Shown: positions 1 through 8,804, counted from the stretch's first letter. The stretch is DNA of 64,000 nt from SIG480 sp045537045 (GCA_045537045.1 JAZSOS010000043.1:62001-126000); one strand, 5' to 3'. The notes: generated by a model from the letters alone, not told the origin. A program made the numbers and translations.

Positions 1-73
1 CTGCGGCGCGGGCATAGCCTTCATTTGAAGATTTGCTCGGAAAAGTCAGGGTTACTTCATTTGTAATTTTCAT
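1..73 (-). CDS. spoIIAB: Anti-sigma-F factor SpoIIAB, N-terminus only
   Basis: The window edge cuts this gene and only about 24 N-terminal codons are present. The peptide begins MKITNEVTLTFPSKSSNEGY, which fits the start of SpoIIAB, the serine kinase that binds sigma-F and phosphorylates SpoIIAA in the forespore programme. A GGAG Shine-Dalgarno precedes the ATG. It follows spoIIAA by 12 bases, as in the conserved spoIIAA-spoIIAB-sigF operon. The kinase domain lies outside the window, so the call rests on this short match and on position. Confidence 0.85.
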   Translation of the reverse strand, partial: MKITNEVTLTFPSKSSNEGYARAA

Positions 74-85
74 AGGTAATCTCCT

Positions 86-418
86 TTATACGTTTACTTT
101 GTCTTTTTCCCGTTCGGAAATATTCAGAAGTTTGCATATTCCCGCAGCGGAGAAAACTTTATATGCCTGCTTAGATACGTTTATCACGCAAAAGCTGCTG
201 CCGACGGAAACAGCTCTTTTGTATGCACCGATTACAAGTGCGATTCCCGAGCTGTCCATAAAGCTGACCCGCTCAAAATCAATAACAAGCCTTACGGGAA
301 GTTCTATATCCGTTATTGCTGCAATTTCCGGAATGGCCCGCCGCGCTGCGTGATGGTCAAGCTCTCCTGAAAGAATTATTTTAAGCTCACCGCCGCTTCT
401 CTCTGATGATACCTTCAT
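86..418 (-). CDS. spoIIAA: Anti-sigma-F factor antagonist SpoIIAA
   Basis: A 110-residue STAS-domain protein of the usual length for SpoIIAA. In its dephosphorylated form SpoIIAA binds SpoIIAB and frees sigma-F, the first forespore-specific sigma factor. The phosphoacceptor region reads FMDSSGIALVIGAYK, and one of its two serines is the residue phosphorylated by SpoIIAB. An AAAGGACG ribosome site precedes the ATG. It is the first gene of the spoIIA operon. Possible sigma-H elements lie upstream, next to the htrA terminator. SpoIIAA is favoured over a generic anti-anti-sigma factor because SpoIIAB follows directly. Confidence 0.93.
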   Translation of the reverse strand: MKVSSERSGGELKIILSGELDHHAARRAIPEIAAITDIELPVRLVIDFERVSFMDSSGIALVIGAYKRAVSVGSSFCVINVSKQAYKVFSAAGICKLLNISEREKDKVNV

Positions 419-500
419 TTTGCACGTCCTTTCTGTTTCTTGCTATAAGTTATAATACACCAGATTTTGTGCGATATATGTAAAATTCTGGAGACAAAAC

Positions 501-530
501 AAAAAAATCCCCCGGATGGGGGATTTTTTA
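501..530 (-). terminator. Intrinsic terminator after htrA
   Basis: The arms AAATCCCCC and GGGGGATTT pair around a short loop, with A and T runs on both sides. It lies just past the htrA stop on the minus strand and upstream of spoIIAA. The flanking runs would let it work in either direction. Confidence 0.8.
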
Positions 531-541
531 GCTATTGTTTA

Positions 542-1978
542 TTAACTTGCTTCGGATTGGGCGGTTGATAGTGTCGCTTCATCCATAAGGATAACCTCAA
601 TATCAACTTCCTGTGAGTTTCTGTAAATCGTAAGAGTTACCTTATCACCGGCTGTAAAGTTGTCGCGTATTTTCTTAATTTCAGCGGTGGAGGAAAGCGC
701 AGTGCCGTTCATCTTCGTTATGATGTCGCCGCGTCTGATTCCTTTCTTGAATGCATCGGAATACGGGTGAACGTAATCAATGAGAAGACCGGCAGGGAGT
801 CCATAGAACATAGAGTCGCGCTCACTCAGCGTCGTTCCGCTGATTCCGATTGAAGGACGGCCTTTTACATAGCCTCGCGAAATAAGCTCATCTATTATCG
901 GTTTTGCCGTATTTATCGGAATTGCAAATCCGAGCCCTTCGTAGTATGATATACCGACCTTTACGGTGTTAATACCTATTACCTGACCAAATTCATTGAC
1001 AAGAGGCCCGCCGGAGTTTCCAGGGTTTATGGATGCATCCGTCTGGATAAGAGTCATTGTTCTGTCCTCGACGATTATGTCGCGGTTTATTGCGGAAATT
1101 ATGCCGTAGGTAACAGTGTTCTGAAGCTGAAGTCCTGCAGGGTTTCCTATCGCAATTGCCGGATCGCCCTGCTCAAGCTTGTCGGAATCGCCGAACTCTG
1201 CCGCTTTAAGTCCTGTTGCATTTACCTTGATTACTGCAAGGTCAGAGCGTGAATCCGAGCCGATAAGGCGTGCGTCGTACGTTTCACCATTGTCAAGAAC
1301 AACCTGAATGGTTGTCATGCCTTCAATTACGTGGTTATTCGTGATTATATATCCGTCCTCGGACATGATGATGCCTGAACCCACGGAAGACGATGAGAAG
1401 TTTGCAGAGCTTTGGCAGGTAACGCCGACAACGGATGCACGTACCTTTTCGGATACCTGCTTGACCGTAAGAGCACCATCTGTGGTTTTCGCGCCTTCGG
1501 ATTTCGGAGATTCGTTTATAGTTAGGTGCTCATCAACCAATTGCTCGTCAACAAAATTCTCTATCGCACCATGGGGGTTAACAGGTGCGTCTGAGTGGGA
1601 GAACTTAAGGAAAGCTACGATAAGAGTAGCAGAGATTATAAGATACAGTGCGCCGATAACACATATAAGAACTACCACCCACGTCGGAGTTCTTCTTGAT
1701 GTGTATTGCATGTTTATCGGACCGTGTGCGGCGTAAGCACCGTTGTCAAAGGGCGGGGGAGTCGGCTGCCCGGAAAAGGACTCCTGCTGTGTCTGTTCCT
1801 CGGTAGGCTTTTCTTCGCCCGGCACCGCCTGTTCTTCAGAGTTGATTTTTGCTTCTGTTGCCTCCGAAGTTTCGTCGTTGGGAAGAACAGTAGCCTCAGC
1901 TTCGGCTTCGTCATTTACGGCAGGAACGGTGTTTTCTTCGTTTTCGCCGTTTTGGTTGTTCATTAATTCATCGTTCAT
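542..1978 (-). CDS. htrA: HtrA/DegP-type serine protease with PDZ domain
   Basis: A 478-residue membrane-anchored trypsin-like protease. Residues 1-95 are acidic, Glu/Pro-rich and probably cytoplasmic. One transmembrane helix follows (about 98-123, starting WVVVLICVIGAL). The protease domain has the triad His in NNHV, Asp in SDLAVIKV and Ser in GNSGGP. A single C-terminal PDZ domain is seen around RRGDIITKMNG. HtrA proteins degrade or refold damaged exported proteins outside the membrane. An AAGGAGG site precedes the ATG. It follows the kinase gene by 36 bases, so kinase, regulator and protease look like one operon, similar in arrangement to CssRS-HtrA and to WalRK-linked HtrA genes. Confidence 0.95.
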   Translation of the reverse strand: MNDELMNNQNGENEENTVPAVNDEAEAEATVLPNDETSEATEAKINSEEQAVPGEEKPTEEQTQQESFSGQPTPPPFDNGAYAAHGPINMQYTSRRTPTWVVVLICVIGALYLIISATLIVAFLKFSHSDAPVNPHGAIENFVDEQLVDEHLTINESPKSEGAKTTDGALTVKQVSEKVRASVVGVTCQSSANFSSSSVGSGIIMSEDGYIITNNHVIEGMTTIQVVLDNGETYDARLIGSDSRSDLAVIKVNATGLKAAEFGDSDKLEQGDPAIAIGNPAGLQLQNTVTYGIISAINRDIIVEDRTMTLIQTDASINPGNSGGPLVNEFGQVIGINTVKVGISYYEGLGFAIPINTAKPIIDELISRGYVKGRPSIGISGTTLSERDSMFYGLPAGLLIDYVHPYSDAFKKGIRRGDIITKMNGTALSSTAEIKKIRDNFTAGDKVTLTIYRNSQEVDIEVILMDEATLSTAQSEAS

Positions 1979-2014
1979 TTCAAGATCCTCCTTGTGTTTT
2001 ATGCGTTGGCACTG

Positions 2015-3439
2015 TCAGCCTTGTGTATATCGGCGTACGGAAACCGTAAAAGAAAATTCAGTATATCCGTTTTCGCTGACTGCCCATATCTTGCCTTTAT
2101 GCTGGTTGATTATCGTTTTTGCAATATACAGCCCCAGCCCCAGCCCGCTTTTGTCTTTAGAACGCGAGCTGTCCGTTTTATGAAATCTGTCAAATACATA
2201 TTTTAACTGTTCTTTCGGGATTTCCGCGCCATAGTTGCGCACGGAAAACGTAAGCTTATCTCCTTTTTCAAATGCTTTGATATCAACTGCGCAATTCGTT
2301 TCCGAAAACTTTATTGCATTGTCAATAAGATTATACACTACCTGATAAAGCGCATCTTCGTTCGCAAAAATATTTATCGTATGCGACGGGATTTCAATGT
2401 TCAATGAAATCTGTCGTTCTCCCGCGCGTTGTTCAAAGCTTATTGCCGCGCGCCGCAAAAGCTCGCAGAAGTCAAAAGTCGTGCTTTCGGCAGTTATATC
2501 CTTGGCCTGAAGGATCGTTATCTCAAGCATTCTGCTTACCAGCCGTGAAAGTCTGTGCACCTCGTCTGAAACTATCTGCAGATACCGCTCGCGCCGGTCT
2601 TCCGGAATTGTTCCGTCAAGCATCCCGTCAACAAAGCCGCTTATGGAAGTCATCGGCGAACGAAGCTCGTGTGAGACATTAGCCACAAATCCACGTCTTA
2701 AGTCCTCTGATTTTTCCAGGGAGTCCGCCATGTTGTTAAACGCGTGTGTCAGCTCTCCGATTTCGTCACTTGAATATACCGGAACACGGGTTGAGAAATC
2801 TCCGTGTGCAAATCTTCTTGAGGCTGCAGCTATCTGCTTTAGCGGACGTGTCATTTTTCTTATAACGAAGTATGACGCAAAGGCAGTGAGGATAAACACC
2901 GCAATGGATAAAAGCAGAAAGAGGTTTCTGACGTATGTTGTAAGCATCTGTATATACTGGATGGATGTTGTCACATAGACGTAAGCGATGGGTTCGCCTG
3001 CATCGTTTTTCGTAACAAGCCCCACCGTGTAGTTTTCGCCTTTGTACAACCCGTCAAGAGTTCCCGTTGCCGAATACTCCTCCGACGTAAGCGTTTTTTC
3101 AAGGATATTTGAGCTTACACGGGAATTCATATATTTGTTTCCGCGTATGTCTGATGTCAGGAAAATCTGTCCGTTTGTATCGCACACGATAACGTGTATC
3201 TGTGCATCATTCGTCATAGATGCAAGAACCGTCTTTATCATTTGCTCATGTGTTATGGAGTGGTTGTAATAAAGTTCTTCGGTCATGACCGAGACTCGCT
3301 GCGCCGCTCGTTGGAGAGAGTGGTGCTTTTCCGTGACGGAATAGTTGTACATCTGGAAAGACAGACCAACGCCGACCACCAGAAGACACGCCATCATCGG
3401 AATGGCAATCATCAGAAAATATTTATAAAGAAGCTTCAC
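2015..3439 (-). CDS. Membrane sensor histidine kinase
   Basis: A 474-residue two-component kinase. An N-terminal transmembrane helix (about 8-28) and a second (about 170-192) enclose an extracytoplasmic sensor domain of some 140 residues. A HAMP linker follows. The H-box is FVANVSHELRSPMTSISGF, with His as the phosphorylation site. The N-box is NLIDNAIKFS and the ATP-lid glycines are KSGLGLGLYIAK. It presumably phosphorylates the response regulator encoded 11 bases upstream. Linkage to htrA suggests it senses cell-envelope or secretion stress; the ligand cannot be read from the sequence. Confidence 0.93.
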   Translation of the reverse strand: MKLLYKYFLMIAIPMMACLLVVGVGLSFQMYNYSVTEKHHSLQRAAQRVSVMTEELYYNHSITHEQMIKTVLASMTNDAQIHVIVCDTNGQIFLTSDIRGNKYMNSRVSSNILEKTLTSEEYSATGTLDGLYKGENYTVGLVTKNDAGEPIAYVYVTTSIQYIQMLTTYVRNLFLLLSIAVFILTAFASYFVIRKMTRPLKQIAAASRRFAHGDFSTRVPVYSSDEIGELTHAFNNMADSLEKSEDLRRGFVANVSHELRSPMTSISGFVDGMLDGTIPEDRRERYLQIVSDEVHRLSRLVSRMLEITILQAKDITAESTTFDFCELLRRAAISFEQRAGERQISLNIEIPSHTINIFANEDALYQVVYNLIDNAIKFSETNCAVDIKAFEKGDKLTFSVRNYGAEIPKEQLKYVFDRFHKTDSSRSKDKSGLGLGLYIAKTIINQHKGKIWAVSENGYTEFSFTVSVRRYTQG

Positions 3440-3450
3440 GGTTCACTTCC

Positions 3451-4149
3451 TCATTTGTCAGGGGTAAGCTCAAACTTATACCCGACACCCCAGACGGTTT
3501 TGAGCGACCACCGCTCGCTCGCTCCGTCTATTTTTTCACGCAGACGCTTGACGTGTACGTCAACGGTTCTCGAATCGCCGAAGTATTCAAAGCCCCATAC
3601 ATCGTCAAGAAGCTGGTTGCGCGTGAAAACTCTGTTCGGATGCGATGCCAGATAGTTCAGAAGCTCAAGCTCCTTCGGTGGCATATCCACTTTCTTTCCA
3701 CGGATAAGAACCTCGTATGCAGACATATTTATGGAAAGATTGTCAAAGTTCTTGATGTCCGCACTCTCTGCATTTTCGTCGCACGGAGTATATCTCCGCA
3801 GCACGGCGTGAATACGTGCAATAACCTCTTTCATATCAAAAGGCTTTGAAATATAGTCGTCCGCTCCCAGCTCAAGTCCGGTTACCTTGTCGGAGGTTTC
3901 ATCCTTTGCCGTAAGCATTATTATAGGCGTTTTGTCATTTTTGCGGATTTCGCGGCAGACCTCCCAACCGTCCATTTCGGGGAGCATTATGTCAAGTAAA
4001 ACTATGTCGGGGCGGATGTTGAAAAAAGTATCAACGCCTCGCCGTCCGTCAGATGCAAGCGTTACGGCAAAGCCGTCCTTCTCAAGATAAAGGCGTATAA
4101 GCTCTGCTATGTTCGCATCATCTTCAATAATAAGTACACGTGTGGGCAT
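3451..4149 (-). CDS. OmpR/PhoB-family response regulator
   Basis: A 232-residue regulator. The receiver domain begins MPTRVLIIEDD and holds the acceptor Asp in VLLDIMLPEMDG, with Lys in LTAKDE and a KPF motif. A C-terminal winged helix ends with SRTVDVHVKRLREKI. I chose the ATG before PTRVLIIEDD because GGAGGG sits at the correct spacing; the open frame extends 12 codons further without a ribosome site. It is first in the operon with the kinase and htrA, and probably controls htrA expression. A TATAAT sequence lies at 4174-4179 on the minus strand, without a convincing -35. Confidence 0.94.
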   Translation of the reverse strand: MPTRVLIIEDDANIAELIRLYLEKDGFAVTLASDGRRGVDTFFNIRPDIVLLDIMLPEMDGWEVCREIRKNDKTPIIMLTAKDETSDKVTGLELGADDYISKPFDMKEVIARIHAVLRRYTPCDENAESADIKNFDNLSINMSAYEVLIRGKKVDMPPKELELLNYLASHPNRVFTRNQLLDDVWGFEYFGDSRTVDVHVKRLREKIDGASERWSLKTVWGVGYKFELTPDK

Positions 4150-4273
4150 AATATATCCCTCCTTCTGATTTATATTATACACCATATAAATTGGAAATAG
4201 TTAATAATTTGTAAAACGTTGAGTAAAAATGCGTGAACATGCAAATAAAGACACCATTTTTTTTACATATCGC

Positions 4274-4303
4274 TTGCATTTTACTATACATATATGATAA
4301 AAT
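4274..4303 (+). promoter_or_regulatory. Candidate sigma-A promoter for the femAB pair
   Basis: TTGCAT (4274-4279) and TAAAAT (4298-4303) are separated by 18 bases, ahead of the first aminoacyltransferase gene. The match is moderate. Confidence 0.5.
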
Positions 4304-4336
4304 AATATGAAATGTAAAATTAAGGATTGTTTGTAT

Positions 4337-5383
4337 ATGGTTAGGCGCGTCACGGATAAAGACAGATTAATATATACCGAGTTTCTCGAAAAAAACGAAA
4401 ACTGCCACTTTATGCAGTCGCTTTCATGGGCGGATTTTAAAAAGGCACAGAAGAGCCATGCACTTATGTCGCTTGATGAGCTTGGCAATGTGCGCGGCGT
4501 AATGCTTATGTTTGAGCAAAAGGTGCGCAGAACAAACAAAATGCATCTTTACTGTCCTCGCGGCCCTGTGTGTGACAGAAATGACACAACTGCGCTTTCA
4601 GAGCTTCTCGGTGAAGCAGAAAAGCTCGCAAAAGAAATTGGTGCGTATAAGCTGACGCTTGACCCCGATATTACCGAAACGGATACAACGTGGCTCACAT
4701 TCTTTAAAAAGCTCGGTGCACGGACAGGGGATAACGCGCGTGATAACGCGATTCTCCAGCCGTTTGCAGTGTATAGAATCAATGTTGATAAATCTGATGA
4801 CGAGCTTATGACATCGTACCACTCCAAGGCACGTTACAGCGTCCGCGCGTCAATCAAAAGCGGCGCAACCTGCCGCCTCGGCACACGTGAGGATATCCCG
4901 ACTTTCCGTGCACTTCTTGCAGAAACTGCAAAGCGAGATGGATTTACAGCGCGCGGTGATGATTATTTCTGTGATATGTATGATGCTTTGGGTGATGATG
5001 CCGTAAAGCTGTTTATGATTGAGTACGAAAATGAACCGGTTGCGGCATCTGTGCTTGTCCGTTGCGGAAAAAAAACTTGGCATATGTATGCCGGAAGTAA
5101 TGATAAGCATAAAGAAACCCTACCGAATTTCCTTATGCAGTGGGAAATGATGCGCTGGTCGCGTGATAACGGTGCGCCGCTTTATGATATGCGCGGCATC
5201 GCCGGTGAGGGGGATAAGCTCTCTCCGATAGAAGGTCTCGTGCGTTTTAAAAAGCGTTTCGGCGGCGAGCTTGTTTCATTTGTTGGGCGTATTGATATCG
5301 TGTATGACCGCAAGGCGGATATTTACGTGAACACGGCAAAAAGCACCGCTGCTTTGATAAGAAGATTAACGGGAAGGAAATAG
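4337..5383 (+). CDS. FemAB-family peptidoglycan aminoacyltransferase (copy 1)
   Basis: A 348-residue member of the Fem family, which uses aminoacyl-tRNA to add residues to the peptide of lipid II, building the interpeptide bridge. It has two GNAT-like halves. Typical features are HFMQSLSWADFKK near the N-terminus, YHSKARYSVR, and MQWEMMRWSRDNGAPLYD before the C-terminal domain. No long coiled-coil arm is present, so it resembles the FemX/MurM size class. The ATG at 4337 is preceded by AAGGA; the open frame reaches 10 codons further upstream. It is followed after 4 bases by a paralogue. The amino acid added cannot be predicted. Confidence 0.88.
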   Translation: MVRRVTDKDRLIYTEFLEKNENCHFMQSLSWADFKKAQKSHALMSLDELGNVRGVMLMFEQKVRRTNKMHLYCPRGPVCDRNDTTALSELLGEAEKLAKEIGAYKLTLDPDITETDTTWLTFFKKLGARTGDNARDNAILQPFAVYRINVDKSDDELMTSYHSKARYSVRASIKSGATCRLGTREDIPTFRALLAETAKRDGFTARGDDYFCDMYDALGDDAVKLFMIEYENEPVAASVLVRCGKKTWHMYAGSNDKHKETLPNFLMQWEMMRWSRDNGAPLYDMRGIAGEGDKLSPIEGLVRFKKRFGGELVSFVGRIDIVYDRKADIYVNTAKSTAALIRRLTGRK

Positions 5384-5387
5384 AGAT

Positions 5388-6467
5388 ATGATAGTATATG
5401 TAACAGACGAAAAGACGGCTTCGCAGTACGAAGCCTTTGTGTCCTCGCATCCGAAGGGACATTTTGTAAAATCGCTTAAGTGGGCAGAGTTTAAAAAGCC
5501 GTGGAAATACGATGCTTTTATGTCAGTTGATGATGACGGCAACGTCCGTGGCAGTATGCTTATAATGACAAGCCGTGTCCCGAAAACAAAGTATACGCAT
5601 ATGTATTGTCCCCGAGGTCCTGTTACGGATAATAATGACAGCGCAACGCTTCTTGAGCTTCTTGCCGAAAGCCGTAGGCTCGGCGATAAGTATAACGCTT
5701 ATGAACTCTCGATTGACCCCGATATCCTTGATGATGACCCGTATCTTCCGGAGCTTCTGGATGCAGGGTTTGTGATAAATAACACAAAGCACCGCCCGGA
5801 ATATCTTCAGGCGCGTTACGTTTTTCGCCTTCCTATAAACGGACGCAATGAGGAAGAAATCTTCAATGCATTCCATTCAAAAACGCGCTACAACGTGCGT
5901 CTTTCAGTGAAAAAAGGTGTTACAAGCAGAATAGGAACAAAGGAAGATTTACCTGCATTTGTTGAGATAATGAAAGAAACCGCCGCACGCGACGGCTTTA
6001 TCGGCAGAGGCCTTAAGTATTTTGAGGATATGTACGATGCTCTTGCACCTGATAATCTTCGCCTGTATCTTATGGAGTATGAAGGTCAGCTTCTCTCCGG
6101 GGCCATTGCCATTCTTTACGGTGATAAGGTGTGGTATCTCTACGGTGCAAGCAGTAACCGCGAGCGCAACCGTATGCCTAACTATATGATGCAGTGGGAA
6201 ATGATAAAGTGGACGCTTGAAAACAACTGTAATATATACGATTTCCGTGGCATAACAGGGGATATGGAAAAAACACAGCTTGACGGACTTATCCGATTCA
6301 AGGCGGGCTTCGCAGGGGAGAGGTGTGACTTCGTCGGAAAGCTTGATATGCTCTTTAAACCGAAAACCGCGAAAGTCATTGAGAGCGCTCAGTCCAACTA
6401 CCGCGCAATCATCCGCAAAATCGGCGTTATGCGCGAGCGCATTGACCAGAAATTAAGTAAAAAGTAA
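5388..6467 (+). CDS. FemAB-family peptidoglycan aminoacyltransferase (copy 2)
   Basis: A 359-residue paralogue of the preceding gene, collinear along its whole length: HFVKSLKWAEFKKPWKYDAF, YCPRGPVTDN, FHSKTRYNVRLSVKKG and MQWEMIKWTLENN all have counterparts in copy 1. The tandem pair probably acts in order, one enzyme adding the first and the other the second bridge residue, as FemA/FemB and MurM/MurN do. That division of labour is inference. It shares an operon with copy 1, has its own ATG after a GAAAGGAAA ribosome site, and is followed by a hairpin at 6475-6504. Confidence 0.88.
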   Translation: MIVYVTDEKTASQYEAFVSSHPKGHFVKSLKWAEFKKPWKYDAFMSVDDDGNVRGSMLIMTSRVPKTKYTHMYCPRGPVTDNNDSATLLELLAESRRLGDKYNAYELSIDPDILDDDPYLPELLDAGFVINNTKHRPEYLQARYVFRLPINGRNEEEIFNAFHSKTRYNVRLSVKKGVTSRIGTKEDLPAFVEIMKETAARDGFIGRGLKYFEDMYDALAPDNLRLYLMEYEGQLLSGAIAILYGDKVWYLYGASSNRERNRMPNYMMQWEMIKWTLENNCNIYDFRGITGDMEKTQLDGLIRFKAGFAGERCDFVGKLDMLFKPKTAKVIESAQSNYRAIIRKIGVMRERIDQKLSKK

Positions 6468-6474
6468 AAACTAT

Positions 6475-6510
6475 AAGCCGGGACGATATTTTTAGTCCCG
6501 GCTTCAGCTT
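6475..6510 (+). terminator. Hairpin terminator after the femAB pair
   Basis: The arms AAGCCGGGAC (6475-6484) and GTCCCGGCTT (6495-6504) form a perfect stem. The following T-run is weak. The gene on the opposite strand ends just beyond, so it may serve both directions. Confidence 0.65.
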
Positions 6511-6519
6511 TGTTTATAT

Positions 6520-6735
6520 TCACTTGTCCAATGAAAAATCCGCTTCGCAAAAAGTGTTTTCGCGAAGGAGTGTATCCTCAGGCGGAATCCGTTTTGTTGC
6601 ATCATAAGAAAAACGGCGGCACTTATATCCAAGCGACACAACACCGTGGTATTTGCAGATAGCCTCGTTATCATTTATTTTCTTTCCGTGGCGGCATACA
6701 ACACAGCACCGTTCGATATCTTTAGAAAAAAGCAT
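6520..6735 (-). CDS. Small Cys-rich conserved protein of unknown function
   Basis: A 71-residue protein with Cys in CCVVCRHGKK and ICKYHG, and a later Cys-Arg-Arg-Phe. The layout of several Cys with a nearby His (CxxC...CxxHG...C) suggests a small metal-binding fold. A GGATGGGG ribosome site precedes the ATG. I do not recognise a named family, though the pattern RHGKK...CKYHG...CRRF looks like short clostridial hypothetical proteins I have seen. A (TA)n tract at about 6757-6778 lies just upstream. No function can be assigned. Confidence 0.7.
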   Translation of the reverse strand: MLFSKDIERCCVVCRHGKKINDNEAICKYHGVVSLGYKCRRFSYDATKRIPPEDTLLRENTFCEADFSLDK

Positions 6736-6756
6736 AAAAACCCCATCCTCGTATGT

Positions 6757-6778
6757 TATATATATATATATATATAAT
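6757..6778. repeat. (TA)n dinucleotide tract
   Basis: About eleven uninterrupted TA units lie between the small Cys protein gene and ylbJ, within the likely promoter region of the former. Simple tracts like this can vary in length by slippage. Confidence 0.8.
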
Positions 6779-6789
6779 ATACACCATAA

Positions 6790-7899
6790 TCAGATTTTTT
6801 TCCACCCTTTTTTGCAAAAAAAGTAAAATAAACATAAAATTATCAGAATAATCCCGCGTGGGAACACCTCACTGTATGCATCGGAATAATCGGAAAACAC
6901 CGAAACGGCAGAAATATCCGAAAATCGTGTGTATATGTACGCTAAAAGACCGGAAAGCGCTCCGTGCATAATTTTTCCGCAAAAATAGTTTTTCACACTT
7001 AAATCCGTGTCCGAAATAAAGCTCAGTGCCTGTGCGTGCACGGAAAGTCCGCCCCAGCCAAGAAGAGCAGAAATCAGAACAAATGCTGTTGAAGGAGATG
7101 CGCAACGAGAAAGCGAAAAAGAACCCACTGTCATTTCAAAAATACCCGAGGTAAAGGCTGTCGCGATTTCCCGACTGCATCCGAAAAGCTTTTCTGCCAG
7201 ACTCCCAATAAAAGGGAATATGCCGAGTATCGTCATCATCCTTACCAGTGCTGAAAATAACACTACATACGCACTTATGGAAAGAGAAGATGAAAGCGCT
7301 TTTGCAACGGCAGTTGTAAGCGCTTTTGCAACACACGGCGTATTGCGGGTAAGGCTTTGCGAAAAAGCTGCTTCTGTGCTCGCCGGCGGATAAAAAAAGC
7401 GGAAAAGAACTCCGACAGAAAGAGCGGATAAAACATGGATAATGAGTAGTACCGTTCCTGTTTTTCCGGATGAAAAGACGCCGCTTCCGATTGCCCCGAG
7501 AATAAACGCAGGACCGCAGTTGTTGCAGAAGGCAAGCGCACGCTCTGCATCCTCTTTTGTACACAGTTTTTGCGAATACGTTTCCGCACACGTTATCGCA
7601 CCTACGGGATATCCGCCGATGAGTCCGAGCGCAAGGGCGGGAGAAAGAAAAGCAGATATGCCAAACAGCGGTTTTGTTATTTTCCGCAGATACTTTTCGC
7701 AAAAGGTGCCGATGTCAAGTGAAATTAAAAGGTTGGATATGACAAAAAACGGAAACAGAGCGGGAATAACGGAGTCGGCGCAAAGAAAAAGCGCGTCTTT
7801 CACGGAAACTGCGACCTCGGCAGGGTGTCTAACGATAACTCCGCCAAAGAGAAAAAGGAGAAAAAAAGCTATAAAAGAGCTGATGTTTTTTCTTCTCAA
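6790..7899 (-). CDS. ylbJ: Sporulation integral membrane protein YlbJ
   Basis: A 369-residue polytopic membrane protein with about eight hydrophobic segments. It has the marks of the YlbJ/nucleoside-recognition family: DSVIPALFPFFVISNLLI, GLIGGYPVGA and the FCNNCGPAFILGAIGSG loop. In Bacillus YlbJ is made in the mother cell and is needed for heat-resistant spores. The start is TTG, eight bases after AAGGAGG. Its nearest minus-strand neighbour is the small Cys gene downstream. It fits the other sporulation genes in the window. Confidence 0.88.
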   Translation of the reverse strand: MRRKNISSFIAFFLLFLFGGVIVRHPAEVAVSVKDALFLCADSVIPALFPFFVISNLLISLDIGTFCEKYLRKITKPLFGISAFLSPALALGLIGGYPVGAITCAETYSQKLCTKEDAERALAFCNNCGPAFILGAIGSGVFSSGKTGTVLLIIHVLSALSVGVLFRFFYPPASTEAAFSQSLTRNTPCVAKALTTAVAKALSSSLSISAYVVLFSALVRMMTILGIFPFIGSLAEKLFGCSREIATAFTSGIFEMTVGSFSLSRCASPSTAFVLISALLGWGGLSVHAQALSFISDTDLSVKNYFCGKIMHGALSGLLAYIYTRFSDISAVSVFSDYSDAYSEVFPRGIILIILCLFYFFCKKGWKKI

Positions 7900-8007
7900 A
7901 TAAAAAACCTCCTTAAATTTTTAAAAAAAGTGTTTTTGGGTATTTAAATTCAACATATTTCGTGGTATACTATTATAGAGTATTATTTATTAAAATGGGG
8001 AGAACTC

Positions 8008-8775
8008 ATGAACAATAACAAATTTAAGAAGTTTGAAGAATCGGATAACTACATAATTGAAGGCCGTAATTCCGTCTTTGAAGCGTTGCGTACGGGAAGA
8101 GCTGTGGATAAAATACTTTATTCCGAAGGAGATAAAAATATAAGTCACATCCTTGCCGCGGCAAAGCAGGCAGGCGTTGTTGTCAGCAAGTGTGACAGAA
8201 GAAAGCTTGATTCATTAAGCCGCAGCGGCGCGCATCAGGGCGTTATGGCTTTTGCCGCCGCGCACGAATACAGCACGGTAGAGGATATCTTAAAGTATGC
8301 CGAAAGTACAGGCAGACCGCCGCTCGTTGTGGTGTGTGATGAAATTTCCGATCCGCATAATCTCGGCGCGATAATAAGAAGCGCAGAAGCGGCTGGTGCA
8401 CACGGCGTTATCATACCCAAGCGCAGAAACGCAGGGCTTACGGCTGTTGTGGCTAAGGTTTCCTCCGGTGCGCTTGAGCATATTCCGGTTGCAAGGGTGT
8501 CCAATATCCCGACCACACTGACCGAGCTTAAAAAGCGCGGTCTCTGGGTGTACGGCACGGGACTCGGCACTGCTGCCGATATATATAAAACCGATCTTCG
8601 CGGTCCTGCGGTTATTGTAATCGGCTCCGAAGGAGATGGTATGGGCCGTCTTGTTACGGAATGCTGTGACGTTGTGATGAACATTCCCATGCTCGGTAAA
8701 ACCCAGTCATTAAATGCATCCGCCGCAGCGGCAGTGGTTCTTTTTGAAACTGTAAGACAAAGACTTGAAAAATAA
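8008..8775 (+). CDS. rlmB: 23S rRNA 2'-O-methyltransferase, RlmB/TrmH family
   Basis: A 255-residue SPOUT methyltransferase. The N-terminal L30e-like substrate domain begins around NYIIEGRNSVFEALRTG. The three SpoU motifs are DEISDPHNLGAIIRSAEAAG, IGSEGDGM and IPMLGKTQSLNASAAAAVVL. RlmB methylates the ribose of a conserved guanosine (G2251 in E. coli) in the peptidyl-transferase region of 23S rRNA. The ATG follows GGGGAG. Close relatives modify other rRNA or tRNA positions, so the exact target is inferred from the length and domain layout. Confidence 0.87.
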   Translation: MNNNKFKKFEESDNYIIEGRNSVFEALRTGRAVDKILYSEGDKNISHILAAAKQAGVVVSKCDRRKLDSLSRSGAHQGVMAFAAAHEYSTVEDILKYAESTGRPPLVVVCDEISDPHNLGAIIRSAEAAGAHGVIIPKRRNAGLTAVVAKVSSGALEHIPVARVSNIPTTLTELKKRGLWVYGTGLGTAADIYKTDLRGPAVIVIGSEGDGMGRLVTECCDVVMNIPMLGKTQSLNASAAAAVVLFETVRQRLEK

Positions 8776-8804
8776 GAAGACACTATAATAAATAAGGAGG
8801 TGTT

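Noticed and set aside
1714..1966. Open frames opposite the htrA N-terminal region
   Set aside because: They are shadows of the Glu/Pro-rich coding sequence, without ribosome sites or recognisable proteins.
4201..4539. Minus-strand frame overlapping the first femAB gene
   Set aside because: It is antisense to a clear gene and has no motif or ribosome site.
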